Positions 37,934 through 49,100 of a stretch of 64,000 bases of DNA are shown here, piece by piece (the first letter of the stretch is position 1; every line of letters begins with the position of its first letter). Location: positions 1 to 64,000 of the forward strand of contig CALZTP010000003.1 in assembly GCA_945829115.1 (NCBI GenBank), read 5' to 3'. This stretch comes from an uncultured bacterium (GTDB lineage: Bacteria; Bacteroidota; Bacteroidia; Bacteroidales; Bacteroidaceae). Made by a program: the position numbers and the translations under genes. The notes beneath the pieces are model-generated. The model was not told the DNA's origin. It did no database searches and saw only the letters and a list, made by a program, of their open reading frames with translations.

Positions 37934-40900
37934 TTATTTCTTCAACATCTTCACACCATTCTGGATTACAAAGCCCTTGTAGTCCTCTGTAACCTCCATA
38001 CCAGCGAGGTTATAGAGCTTGCCAGCCTTGCCAGTCTCTGCATCGATAGCTTCAACAGAAGCAGCTTCGCCAACGAGAGCAGCAGGTCCAAAGCCGCCAC
38101 GACCGTTTGCTACACGCACCTTTGCAGAAGTGATGTCGCCATCAATGGTTAGAGAAGTAGCCTGTGTGATTACTGGTGCCTCACCGTTAATGCTTACGAG
38201 ATATGCCTTTGCCTCTGGCACCTCTGTCCAAGAAATAGAGTGCTTGTCGGCAGCAATGTTTGCTGATGTAGAGAACTGCTTACATGTTGCATCTGGAGCC
38301 CAAGAGCCGTAGATGTTTGCCACAGTAAACTCAGAAGCCTCTTTCTCTGTGAGGATGGTCTCATACTCCTTATTGCCTGTGCTATGTGTGAATATCATTA
38401 CGTTAGAAGCAGGAGAGATCACATTTCCTTCAGCGTCCATAGTGTTATACTCCTTGAAAGAAGAAGCAGCTACGTTCATGCCACCGACAGTGAATCGTGA
38501 TGGAGCGATTGCAGAAGGGTCGAGAACCTTTGTGTTGATGTATGTCGCCTTTGACTCCCCACCCCAAGAACGTGCGAAGTTAAAGGTCTTAGAGAGTGTC
38601 TCAACTGTACAATCGAGGAAGACATATCCCCAGTTGTAGCGGTCGGCAGTTGTTGCAGTGTTGTAAGGAGCACAGATGGTGCATTCGCCATCCTTCTCGT
38701 CCTTTTTACGACTTTCGTTCACGAGCTTCACACGGTTGTAGACAACATTACCGTCACCGCAGAGGTAGTCAACAGTTCCGTGGATCTCTGAATCCTCCCA
38801 GTAGAAGTTCGAAGCACGGTTAGAATAATAGGTGTCCTGATAAGAGAGCATCTTCACATTCTTGCAGATAGTGTTCTGACCCTTATCCTGCAGACAGACA
38901 GCACGACCAGCAGAGCCTGTTCCATAGTAGTCGAGGGCGTTCTGGATGGTGAGGTCTTGAATATAGAGACTGTTTGAAGTGTTCAGAAGGGTTGCGGTTG
39001 TTCCAATTCCCTCGGTTGACTTGTCTGGAGCGTTACGTATGATTGTTCCGTCCATAGACTCACCAATGAGTGAGAGGTTGTTTGCAGAAATAGAAGTGAG
39101 GGCAACCTCTCCGAAGTCGTATGTTCCGTTCGGGAGGAAGATCTTATCGCCTTCCTTAGCAGACTTCAGCACGAGCATGAGGCTTGACGCATCGCCTGAA
39201 GATATGATATAATAGCCTGTTGCCTCGTCTTTCTGCACGAAGTTCTCAACGTTGTAAATCTCCACGCCGTGAACATAAGCAGAAGAAGGGTATGTCACAG
39301 TGAGCTTTGTTGGCTCACCCTCATATTGGAATGAAGCAACAGCGCCATCGCTCTCTGCCTTTCCTTGGAATTCAGTAACTTTATTTCCGTTGGCATCTGT
39401 AACCGTTGCTGTCTGCTCTGGTGAATAGAGGCAGTTCTTAACGTTCACATAGCAACGTCCTGTAACATCGATTGTGAAGCTCTTCAGCTTCCATCCGTGG
39501 TTGTTGTAGTAGCTACCATCGATGCTGATCAGCTCATGGTCTTCAACATACCAGTAGTTCTTTGTAAGGTCGTAGTCGTAGTGGGTGCCTGTTGCAGCAA
39601 CCTCTATAGGAGTAGCATGTGCATAGAGCTTAAGGTCTTCTGTAAGTTCTTTGCCCTCAAAAACTTTCTGAGATGTGTTTGCCTTTCCTGCGAACCATCC
39701 ACGGAATGCCTGTCCCTCAGGCACGGTCACGTCGGCTGATGAATATTTATATTTCAGTTCAGAAGAGCCGTCAACAACCTCTTCTCCAATCTTCTGTCCT
39801 GTTGTGTCGAAATAGGTTACAGTAACTGAAGGAATGTAGTCGCAAGCCTCAGCAACGAAGAACGGACAGTAGCTTCCAAGATTGAAGACGAGTGTTGCTG
39901 GCTTCTCTACATTATATGTATATGGCACACCGTGTGCATACTCTCCGAATTTATTGTCGCAGCCAGCACCGTTGGTAGGAATCTCTATTGTCGCTCCACC
40001 GTCGATAGAGACAGTAGCCTTGTTAGAGTATTGGCAAGCACCGATATTAAATTTCACCGGACCGTCAACAGGAACTGTTATCGTCACGTCGCTATAACCA
40101 TGCTGTGCATCGTGGAAACTACCAGAAGAGATAGTTACACCCTCTGGCAATCCTGTCTCTGGAGCCACCACGGTGTAAGGGTCAGTGCGGAAGTCGATGT
40201 TGAAATCTTTAAATGTTCTTGGAGCCAACTCTACGTTTCCAAGAATCTCAAGCTCCGTCATGTATGCGTTCTGACTTGCGTTGAGGTTATAGAACCACAA
40301 CTGCACGTTCGTTCTATTCACGTCAACAGAAACAGGTGTTCCACTTGCTGGATTTGCAACAGCGTCAGAGACGGTCACCCAGTCGGCATCGCCATCACCC
40401 TTCACCTTCAGTCCCCAGCCACGGTTGCTTCCTGTGGCTGCATGCACAAAGTTCACCTTTGTAACGCTCTTCAGCACAGAGGTCTTGATGTACGGAGTGG
40501 CTGTCTTTGCTGCCATGAGATAACCTGGAGTGATGCACTCTGCTGTGAACTTGGTATGTGTTCCGTCTGGCTTCACCTCTGTCTCCATGAGTGAGAACAC
40601 GAGTTCTTGGTTGTCTGTAGTTGCTTTTGTAACCTGAGTCTCTGTAGTGCTTGACGCTAATGCCTCCCAGTTCTGGAAGTTTGTCTTGAAGATAGATCTC
40701 TCAGCAACAGTTGCTGCTTCTACCTTCTCTACAGAAACCACTGCGCAGTAAGACATTCCTGATATGGTGAGCGTAGTGGCACCACCCTTATAGTTCAGCT
40801 CTGTAAACTTTGTGTGGTCGTTCTTCCAGCAGGTTGCCTCTGGAGTTGCAGATGCCACAACCTTTCCGTTGGAATCTGTTACGGTGATATCACCTGTGCT

Positions 40901-41230
40901 GTATGTACATGTGGCAACAGAGATTTTCACCTTTCCTTCTACAGGCACCACAACCTTAAGGTTTGCAGAGCCATGTTCGCTGTGTGACTTTCCACTAATG
41001 GTAGCCACAGAATTTGCAGCTCCCTCTTCTACTCGTGTCACAGTGCCATTATCAGCAACTGCGATACCAAACGAAAATTCAGTCCACTGAGTTGCCTTTT
41101 CTGTTGCGGTCAGCAGACTCTTCTCGCTATTATCAACGAGAACACTAAAGTTCTTAAACTCTGCCCAAGAGAGCTGTGTTGTCAGCAGCAAGAGACAGGT
41201 CAAGAAGAAAAATTTTGTAAAATGCTTCAT
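37934..41230 (-). CDS. Modular secreted pectinesterase with three N-terminal beta-sandwich-like repeats
   Basis: C-terminal pectin methylesterase motifs (GRAVCLQDKG…YQDTYYSNR…IHGTVDYLCGDG); repeats with CxYS cores; C-terminal tail YNLAGMEV…GFVIQNGVKMLKK. Confidence 0.85.
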   Translation of the reverse strand: MKHFTKFFFLTCLLLLTTQLSWAEFKNFSVLVDNSEKSLLTATEKATQWTEFSFGIAVADNGTVTRVEEGAANSVATISGKSHSEHGSANLKVVVPVEGKVKISVATCTYSTGDITVTDSNGKVVASATPEATCWKNDHTKFTELNYKGGATTLTISGMSYCAVVSVEKVEAATVAERSIFKTNFQNWEALASSTTETQVTKATTDNQELVFSLMETEVKPDGTHTKFTAECITPGYLMAAKTATPYIKTSVLKSVTKVNFVHAATGSNRGWGLKVKGDGDADWVTVSDAVANPASGTPVSVDVNRTNVQLWFYNLNASQNAYMTELEILGNVELAPRTFKDFNIDFRTDPYTVVAPETGLPEGVTISSGSFHDAQHGYSDVTITVPVDGPVKFNIGACQYSNKATVSIDGGATIEIPTNGAGCDNKFGEYAHGVPYTYNVEKPATLVFNLGSYCPFFVAEACDYIPSVTVTYFDTTGQKIGEEVVDGSSELKYKYSSADVTVPEGQAFRGWFAGKANTSQKVFEGKELTEDLKLYAHATPIEVAATGTHYDYDLTKNYWYVEDHELISIDGSYYNNHGWKLKSFTIDVTGRCYVNVKNCLYSPEQTATVTDANGNKVTEFQGKAESDGAVASFQYEGEPTKLTVTYPSSAYVHGVEIYNVENFVQKDEATGYYIISSGDASSLMLVLKSAKEGDKIFLPNGTYDFGEVALTSISANNLSLIGESMDGTIIRNAPDKSTEGIGTTATLLNTSNSLYIQDLTIQNALDYYGTGSAGRAVCLQDKGQNTICKNVKMLSYQDTYYSNRASNFYWEDSEIHGTVDYLCGDGNVVYNRVKLVNESRKKDEKDGECTICAPYNTATTADRYNWGYVFLDCTVETLSKTFNFARSWGGESKATYINTKVLDPSAIAPSRFTVGGMNVAASSFKEYNTMDAEGNVISPASNVMIFTHSTGNKEYETILTEKEASEFTVANIYGSWAPDATCKQFSTSANIAADKHSISWTEVPEAKAYLVSINGEAPVITQATSLTIDGDITSAKVRVANGRGGFGPAALVGEAASVEAIDAETGKAGKLYNLAGMEVTEDYKGFVIQNGVKMLKK

Positions 41231-41526
41231 AATGAAGTTAGTTAGTTTTAAGGATAATTATTATTTAGTTGAATTAAAAGTTTTCTGTTGAAACAATCGT
41301 TTTCGGTCCTTGCCGTATGAACAACGATATTTCCGCTTACAAAATTATATAAAATTCTGAAAGGGGAAAAATTTTATACTGTTTTTTTTACAATAAAATG
41401 TCTTTTTTTATGAAATTACGCAAAAAAAAGTGATATTTTGCACCCTTCTCACACATTTTTCTCTTATTTTAAAACATCCTGTCTCGAAATTCCTGTCAGA
41501 AAATTGGTGATACGATTTTTATGTTG

Positions 41527-41534
41527 TAACTTTG
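41527..41534 (+). promoter_or_regulatory. -7 element ahead of the truncated AAA-ATPase-like ORF
   Basis: TAACTTTG(C). Confidence 0.4.
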
Positions 41535-41580
41535 CAGAATCCTTATACATTGAGTCACGCAAGAGAAAGAACAACGGACA

Positions 41581-41796
41581 ATGAAGTACCCCATAGGAAT
41601 ACAGGATTTTGAACAGATTATCCAGGACGGATATATCTATGTCGACAAAACAGACCTGATTTACAAGCTTGTAAAAGAAGGAAAAATATATTTTCTGAGT
41701 CGTCCAATACGATTCGGAAAGAGTATTCACCTTGGTATATTGAAAGGTTTCTACAGTGTCTTCAACATACATAGACATCGAAAGCAGCATACTTAG
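41581..41796 (+). pseudogene. 5' remnant of AAA-ATPase-like / PD-(D/E)XK (DUF1703-type) gene
   Basis: MKYPIGIQDFEQIIQDGYIYVDKTDLIYKLVKEGKIYFLSRPIRFGKS matches the family N-terminus, then ends at 71 aa. Confidence 0.75.
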
Positions 41797-41799
41797 ACA

Positions 41800-41842
41800 T
41801 TGCAAGTATCATATTTTGTGAGCATAAATATGATACTTGCAA
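41800..41842. repeat. Perfect 17-bp inverted repeat with 9-nt loop
   Basis: ttgcaagtatcatattt (41800-41816) / aaatatgatacttgcaa (41826-41842). Confidence 0.8.
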
Positions 41843-42239
41843 CTCTGTTCCTTCCACAGCATCATTCTCCAAAGCGGATTTTTTATGTTTTTTGTATAGA
41901 AAATCTCCAAAACTCTCCAAAAATCGTACAATGCGTATGGAAACGTTCAGAAGGCTATGTTGGTAAAAATCTTTGTATGACTTTGCACCCAGATTGGAAA
42001 GCAAAAGCCACTCACAGCCTACAATCTTCACCCAGACCCACAATCTTAACCCAATGCCTAACTTCAGGTTGACGAGAAATCATCCACCATCACAAACTCT
42101 TACAACTATGAGCAAGTATTCAACTAAACAGAACAACAGACAAGAAGTGCATGAGTCAATCAAGAGAAGATCATCACTCTATTTCGAAAAGAAATGCATT
42201 CAATTGAAGAAAGAGCAACAAACTTCTCCACGTTGACAT

Positions 42240-42674
42240 TCACTTCTTCTTTCTCAAAAGATACAGGGTTCCGATGATGAAAGGAAGTGTGCAGCCAATC
42301 GTATTAGCAAGGAAATCAAGCCATTCTCCAGAACGGCGACCTCCAGTACACGTTGCCTGAAGAATCTCAATGAGACCGCTCATCAGAACGGGAGCAAGAA
42401 AAAGGCAAACGAAGACTTTGGCAAGGGCAGGGGCAGGGGTGTTATGAGCAGAGTCAGGTGTGTTGGTGGCAGGATTTTTCTTTCTGCTTTTCAGAAATTC
42501 AATCCACATCACGCTGCATGTTCCGGCATACATGGCGATATGAGTCCATTTGTCGATAAGGGAGATATTGCTCAGTGGCGTTTCGGGTACGTCCATGAGA
42601 CAGAGAATCCAAATAACTGCGATGAGAATGGCGGAAAGGGGATAATTCTTAAAAATTTTCATCATTTTTGTCAT
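42240..42674 (-). CDS. VanZ-like membrane protein
   Basis: LIDKWTHIAMYAGTCSVMW, LQATCTGGRRSGEWLDFLANTIG; start trimmed. Confidence 0.8.
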   Translation of the reverse strand: MTKMMKIFKNYPLSAILIAVIWILCLMDVPETPLSNISLIDKWTHIAMYAGTCSVMWIEFLKSRKKNPATNTPDSAHNTPAPALAKVFVCLFLAPVLMSGLIEILQATCTGGRRSGEWLDFLANTIGCTLPFIIGTLYLLRKKK

Positions 42675-42694
42675 ATTTCTTTCTTTTTTGATGC

Positions 42695-42722
42695 AAAAGT
42701 AGATATTTTTTTGTACATTTGC
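42695..42722. promoter_or_regulatory. Divergent promoter -7 elements for VanZ (-) and NSS transporter (+)
   Basis: Minus TACTTTTG (42695-42702); plus TACATTTG (42715-42722). Confidence 0.45.
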
Positions 42723-42762
42723 AAGCAAAAACAGTACAAACACATAAAAAAACAAGAAGAAA

Positions 42763-44115
42763 ATGTCTGAAAGAGCAAATTTCAAGAATACACTCGGTGT
42801 AATTCTCGCAACAGCCGGGTCTGCCGTGGGATTGGGAAACGTATGGCGATTCCCATATATGGCAGGTGAGAACGGTGGTGCATCGTTCATCATCGTTTAC
42901 GTTCTCTGCATACTGGTGCTTGGTTTACCTTGCATGATAACAGAGTTTATCATTGGTAGGCATTCGGCATCGAACACGGCGAGAGCATACAACAAGATGG
43001 GCAACAAGATGTGGGGACTGGTTGGAGTGACCAGTGTGGCAACAGGATTTCTGATTACCTGCTATTACGTGATTGTCTCTGGCTGGTGCTTAGAGTATCT
43101 CTTCGCAACAATTACTGGAGAGCTCTCGGGAGATGCTAGGTACTACGTGGACTATTTCACTATGTTCTCCCAGAATCCGTGGAAGCCCGTGGTGTGGGCA
43201 GTGGTATTTATGGCGATAACCCACTATGTCATCACTCGTGGTGTGCGTGGAGGAATAGAGAAGGCTTCGAAGGTGCTGATGCCTGCACTTTTTGTGCTAC
43301 TCTTAGTGATTGTGGCAGCGGCATGCTCACTGCCGGGAGCAGAGAAGGGAGTGGCATTCTTGTTCCGACCAGACTTCTCGAAGATAACACCCGGCACTCT
43401 CCTTGATGCCATGGGACAGTCGTTCTACTCTCTTTCGATAGGCATGGGCTGCATCTGTACGTACGCAAGCTACTTCTCCCGACAGACGAACCTGTCGAAG
43501 TCGGCTATACAGATTTCGGTGATAGACTGTATCGTAGCCATTCTTGCTGGTCTGATGATATTCCCCGCAGCATTCTCAATAGGAGTGCAACCCGACAGTG
43601 GTCCGTCGCTGATATTCATAACGCTGCCGAACGTGTTCCAGCAAGCGTTTGTCTCTGTCCCAGCGATAGGAGTAGTGGTGTCTTTGGCTTTTTACGCACT
43701 GATGTCGCTTGCAGCACTGACATCGCTTATCTCTCTTCACGAGGTGAGTACGGCATTCATCCAGGAAGAAATGAAGGTATCGAGAAGAAAGAGTGCCACC
43801 ATTGTCTCTGTGTCGACATTGTTGATAGGAGTGTTCTGCTCTCTGTCGCTAACGGGTGTTGAGTGGCTTACGTTTGGTGGACGAAGTCTCTTCGACCTCT
43901 TCGACTTTGTAACAGGACAGATATTCCTTCCCGCAGTAGGATTCTTCGCCTGCTTGTTCATAGGATGGTATGTGCCAGTGAAAACGGTTAGAGAGGAGTT
44001 CACAAACTGGAATACGTTGAAGACGCCTTTCTTCTCACTGTTTCTTTTCTGCATAAGGATAGTATGCCCTATCTCCATTCTCCTTATATTCCTTAACCAG
44101 CTTGGAGTTATTTAA
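42763..44115 (+). CDS. Sodium-dependent transporter, NSS (SNF) family
   Basis: ATAGSAVGLGNVWRFPYMAGENGG signature. Confidence 0.93.
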   Translation: MSERANFKNTLGVILATAGSAVGLGNVWRFPYMAGENGGASFIIVYVLCILVLGLPCMITEFIIGRHSASNTARAYNKMGNKMWGLVGVTSVATGFLITCYYVIVSGWCLEYLFATITGELSGDARYYVDYFTMFSQNPWKPVVWAVVFMAITHYVITRGVRGGIEKASKVLMPALFVLLLVIVAAACSLPGAEKGVAFLFRPDFSKITPGTLLDAMGQSFYSLSIGMGCICTYASYFSRQTNLSKSAIQISVIDCIVAILAGLMIFPAAFSIGVQPDSGPSLIFITLPNVFQQAFVSVPAIGVVVSLAFYALMSLAALTSLISLHEVSTAFIQEEMKVSRRKSATIVSVSTLLIGVFCSLSLTGVEWLTFGGRSLFDLFDFVTGQIFLPAVGFFACLFIGWYVPVKTVREEFTNWNTLKTPFFSLFLFCIRIVCPISILLIFLNQLGVI

Positions 44116-44206
44116 TGGGAAGTACGTTATTCTTGTCATTACCACGACTATAACTGAAAATTTACAGAGAGCACTCTTATAAGAAAGTAACAAAATAAAA
44201 CAGAAC

Positions 44207-45256
44207 ATGACAATAAAAGACCTTGTGCATCTTATGCGCAACGACAGAATGATTGTTCTCGGAACTGTGACAATCATTGTAGCACTCGTCGCAATGATAC
44301 TTCTTGGCGATGAGAAGGATGCTGACGGCTCTGCTGTAAGGAAGGAAAATACTGAGAGAAAATGGGGGTATGATGGAAAGAGTGGATATAATGGGAAGAA
44401 GAAAGTGGAGAAATACTACGCTGTGGAAAGCAGTAGGAAGGTTCACCTTGTTCCGTTCGACCCAAACACAGCCGACTCCACCGTACTTCTTCAGTTAGGG
44501 TTGGCGCCATGGCAGGTGAGAAGTATTTACCGATATAGAGCAGAGGGAGGTGTATACACATGCCCAGAGGACTTTGCCCGCCTCTATGGTCTTACGGTGA
44601 AGAAATTTCGAGAGTTACGCCCATATATCCGTATCTCTCCCGACTATCGCCCTGCTGGAGAAGTTTATGGAAGTAGGCGTGGGAACAATGTCTATAAGCA
44701 GTATAACGATGCTCATAGCGTTGGAAAGGGACAGATGACAAATAGCGATGCGAAAGGAGTGTCAGGAATAGTTTCTGGCGGTCGTTATCGTGCTCTCACA
44801 GACAGCGATTCTATTGCAGCACGCGTTCTTTCGCAGCAGCAGGTAAAGAAATTGAAGGATGGAGAGACGATTGCTTTGAACACTGCTGATACGCTCACTC
44901 TGCGGCGAGTACCAGGAATAGGGCCATTCTTTGCCCGCAAGATATTCCGTTACCGTGAGAAGTTAGGCGGTTTCGTGAGTGTAGAGCAGCTGAAGGAGAT
45001 AGAAGACTTCCCTCTCTCTGCCCTACCCTATTTCACTATCTCTTCAGTAGGAGGAAAGGGAATCAGGAAGATAAATATCAACAAGGCGTCGTTTGAGGAA
45101 CTACGCAACCATCCATACATATCTTATCTGATGGCACGCCAGATTCGCGACTACAGAAAACTACGTGGAAGAATCACCGACCTCTCCGACTTCCGACTGC
45201 TCTCCACGTTTCCAGAGAAGACAATAGAGAAGCTACGACCGTATGTGGAATATTAG
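44207..45256 (+). CDS. Membrane-anchored multi-helix-hairpin-helix protein (ComEA-like)
   Basis: N-terminal TM; repeated HhH motifs (PFDPNTADSTVLLQLGL; ALNTADTLTLRRVPGIGPFFARKI; ININKASFEELRNHPYI). Confidence 0.85.
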   Translation: MTIKDLVHLMRNDRMIVLGTVTIIVALVAMILLGDEKDADGSAVRKENTERKWGYDGKSGYNGKKKVEKYYAVESSRKVHLVPFDPNTADSTVLLQLGLAPWQVRSIYRYRAEGGVYTCPEDFARLYGLTVKKFRELRPYIRISPDYRPAGEVYGSRRGNNVYKQYNDAHSVGKGQMTNSDAKGVSGIVSGGRYRALTDSDSIAARVLSQQQVKKLKDGETIALNTADTLTLRRVPGIGPFFARKIFRYREKLGGFVSVEQLKEIEDFPLSALPYFTISSVGGKGIRKININKASFEELRNHPYISYLMARQIRDYRKLRGRITDLSDFRLLSTFPEKTIEKLRPYVEY

Positions 45257-45284
45257 AAAAAAAAGGATGATGGAGAATTGTACA

Positions 45285-45324
45285 TACAAAAAAACCTGCC
45301 CATCTCCGAGGAGAAAAGGCAGGT
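45285..45324 (-). terminator. Terminator downstream of tRNA-Phe
   Basis: Minus strand acctgcc…ggcaggttttttttg. Confidence 0.75.
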
Positions 45325-45341
45325 CAGGTGAAAGGAGGAGG

Positions 45342-45414
<73 letters not shown>

Positions 45415-45771
45415 GTTTTTTCTTTATCAAGAAGTGAGAAATTCGTGTGAATAACGTTGTTTCTTGATTGCGGGTGCAAAGGTACGACTATTTTCTGACT
45501 CCTGCAAATTTTTCTGTAACTTTTTTCAAAAAAAGCGCTCTTTTTGTTGTTTCAGAAACTTTTCTGAGGTTTTTTACTGCTTTTTCAGTATTTTTCAGGT
45601 AAAAACACGAAAGAAAGAGGAAAAAGCGTTACTTAGCAAAAAAACATTACTGAATGAAAGAGAAAAACACCTTCAATGACATTTTCATAGATACTAAAAG
45701 CCCACAACCAGATTTCTCCAGCTGTGAGCTTTCTTGTCTATAAGATATGTGTGTAAATGAAACAAACGAAG

Positions 45772-46065
45772 TTAAATAGTCTGTTCGACTGTCCAAACGA
45801 AGGCACGAAGCCCAAGGAGTGGATTGTCTACATCAAGCTTATGTAAACGGTCGAGGAGAGGCTGCACACGCTCATCGTCGCAAATAGCGATGATTGCCTC
45901 GTTCATGGCAGGCCATGCGTGAGAGCCAAGATGCGGTTCACCAGTGTTTGTTCCGCATCCTCCCACCTCTGTGAGAAGGGTGTATCCACGACAGAGAGAA
46001 GACTTGAGGGCATCGGTGACATTGTCGTGATGAGCTTGGTCGAATGTTATAAAGACTGATTTCAT
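45772..46065 (-). CDS. Small P-II-like transporter-associated protein
   Basis: MKSVFITFDQAHHDNVTDALKSSLCRGYTLLTEVGGCGTNTGEPHLGSHAWPAMNEAI; downstream of an RND operon; start trimmed. Confidence 0.65.
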   Translation of the reverse strand: MKSVFITFDQAHHDNVTDALKSSLCRGYTLLTEVGGCGTNTGEPHLGSHAWPAMNEAIIAICDDERVQPLLDRLHKLDVDNPLLGLRAFVWTVEQTI

Positions 46066-46081
46066 ATTATTGTTTATTTTC

Positions 46082-46116
46082 TCTACTCCCGTCAAGAAGG
46101 ATTTGGCGGGAGTAGA
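46082..46116 (-). promoter_or_regulatory. Intercistronic hairpin between RND permease and P-II-like gene
   Basis: tctactcccg / cgggagtaga perfect 10-bp stem. Confidence 0.5.
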
Positions 46117-46133
46117 AGATAGAAATAGAGAAT

Positions 46134-49100
46134 TTACTTTATTGTACGTTTTGTAAGACGCTCTGACTTTGTGCGCTCCCAATATTCGTCGAGCTCACGG
46201 TCGTCGCGAAGCTTTCTGCGCTGGCGCTTTACACCAACACCGCCGAAGATACAGAACATAGAAGGTACGTAAATCAGCGTAAGCAATGTAGAAACGCAGA
46301 GACCACCGATGACAGAAACACCTAATGGACGCCACATCTCTGCACCTACACCCTGGCTGACTGCCATTGGGAGCATACCGAGGATAGTGGTCATGGTTGT
46401 CATGAGGATTGGACGTAGACGCGAGCGTGCTGCGAGCACAGCGGAGCGTGTCAGTGAGTTTCCTCTTTCCCTTAGGAGGTTTGTATAGTCGATAAGCACA
46501 ATACCGTTCTTTACCACAATACCGATAAGCATGATACCTCCGAGCATTGACATGATGTTCAGGTTAGTGCCTGTAATCACGAGAGCAAGGATGATTCCTG
46601 AGAATGCAAACGGTACGGAGAGCATAATAATGAACGGATATGTTAGAGACTCGAACTGCGCAGCCATCACGATGAAGACGAGGATGATGATAAGGATTCC
46701 AAGCGTTCCGAGGTCACGGTTAGAATCTTGCTGATCCTCATAAGAGCCAGCCACCTGAACAGTTACACCGTTTGGCAGCTCCATATTCTCGTAGATAGAC
46801 TCACCGAGTTCAACACCCTCTGAGAGCGCATGTCCATCGGCAAGTACGGCATTCACCGTTACGTAGCGCTGACGGTCCTTACGTTCGATAGTTGGAGGGA
46901 TTGCACTCTCTGAGATTGTAGCAATGTCTCGAACACGGATATTCTGACCATAGCCATTCGGAATAATCATATCCTCAATATCCTGAATGGAGACACGGGC
47001 AGTAGGTTCGTAGCGCACCTTGATGTTATACTCTTCACCGTCTTCACGGAAGTAAGACATCTGAGAACCAGAGATAAGGTTGCGCACATAGCCTGCCGCT
47101 GTACTCATTCCGAGGTTCTGCATAGCGAGCTTGTCACGGTCGAAGTTCACAACCACCTCAGGTTGATAGTCGGAACGAGAGATATATACCTGTGTCACAA
47201 AGTCTGACTCACGCAACTTCTCTGCCATCTGGTTTGCCACCAGACCCGTGTTATCCATATCGTAACCATAGATCTCAAATGTTGCCGTTGACTGTCCACC
47301 CATTGCAGCACCCTGGTTACCACCAAGGTTCACCTGATACTTTGCCAACTCAGGAATCTGCTTAAGGTCGGCGCGCATCTCATCACAGATAAGAGCAAGA
47401 CCCTTCTCACGCTGGTCTGACGGCACCATCATGATATTGAACGAGATGATGTGAGAGCCGTTATCGGAGAGAGATGCGAACGTGTTGTTGTCGCCAGCCT
47501 GACCTACTGTGAAGTTACATGTCTGCATATCTTCACCGTATCGCTCCTGCCATTTCTTTGTGAGACTCTTTGCCAAGTCTTCAGCAATCTCCACACGAGT
47601 ACCGATAGGCAACTGGAGATTGATTCCCACACGACCGGAGTCGTTTGTTGGGAAGAACTCAGACTTTATTCCAAAGATGCCAGCCACAGCGATAGAGCCG
47701 AAGAACAGTGCTGCACATGCAGTGATGACAGTAGCGCGATGTCGCACAGCCCAGTTTATTCGTCTCTCATACCATGTATCGAGATTATCGAGGCTTTTGC
47801 TTATTGGTGTATATAACTTCGTGAACAGACCGCTCTGTTTTTTCTTCAGTTTGAGGAGGAGAGAACAGAGCATAGGTGTGAAGGTGAGTGCTGATATTGT
47901 AGAGATGGTCATGATGATACACATCATCCAACCGAGCTGTTCGAAGAGAACACCTGCCATACCAGTCACCATGGTGAGAGGGAAGAACACAGCAATCATG
48001 GTGAGCGTTGAAGCAACTACAGAGATTGCTACCTCCTGTGTGCCATGTACCGCTGCCTGTTTTGGCGATGAGCCTCGTTCAATATGCGTGGTGACGTTCT
48101 CAAGCACCACAATAGCATCATCCACCACGTTACCGATAGCTATGGATAGACATGAAAGGGAGATCATGTTCAGTGAGCCTCCCGTGGCATATAGGTATAT
48201 GAACGATGCGATGAGAGACATCGGAATAGTGATAACGATAATCACCGTAGCACGCCATCTTCCGAGGAATATGAACACCACAAGAGCCACGAAGAGCATA
48301 GCGTAAGCGATGGTCTCTTCAAGAGAGCCGATGGTGTCAAGGATATTGTCGGAGGTGTTTACGATAACGCCCAACTTGATGTCTGACGGCAACTGTTTCT
48401 GAAGCTTCGGAAGTTCTTTCATCACCTTGTCGGCAATAGCAACTGAGTTGGCACCCGACTGCTTCTGGATGATGATCATCGCACCCTGCTTACCGTTTGT
48501 GAATGTACGCTGAGCGCGCTCCTCAAGGTTATCTTCTACTCTCGCTACATCGCGGAGATAGACGTTCACACCATTTTTTGAACCAACAATCACGTTGTTC
48601 ATCTGAGAAGGGTCTGTAAACTCACCCTCCACACGCACGGTGAATGTCTGTGTACCGATATCCACCGTACCGTTTGTTACGTTACGGTTCTCAGCACTGA
48701 TGGCGTTGCTCACCTGTAATGGTGACAGTCCGTACGCCTCCATTTTCTGTGGGTCGAGATATACGTTTATCTCACGCTCTGGAGCACCAGCGATACTCAC
48801 CGTACCAACGCCGTCGATACGTGCGAGAGGATTTGCCACTCCATCGTCAAGAATTTTATACAACGCCTTCTGCGACTCTTCTGCCTGTACCGAAAGCATG
48901 AGGATAGGAATCATGTCGGTAGAGAACTTGAAGATGATAGGTGTCTGAGACTCCTCTGGGAGGTTGTTAGACACCATGTCGAGTTTATCTCGGACATCGT
49001 TAGTGAGTGCGTTGATGTCGTATCCGTATTCGAACTGGAGAGTGATAACACTGACGTTCTCTCGTGACTGAGATGTGATATGCTTCAAGTGCTCAACAGA

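Noticed and set aside
41762-42043. Minus-strand 93-aa ORF as a real gene
   Set aside because: It overlaps the hairpin and gene remnant and has no recognisable domain or clear start signal; treated as intergenic.
42000-42060. ACAATCTTmACCCA duplication as a regulator site
   Set aside because: Only two copies, 19 bp apart, in decayed DNA with no supported gene downstream.
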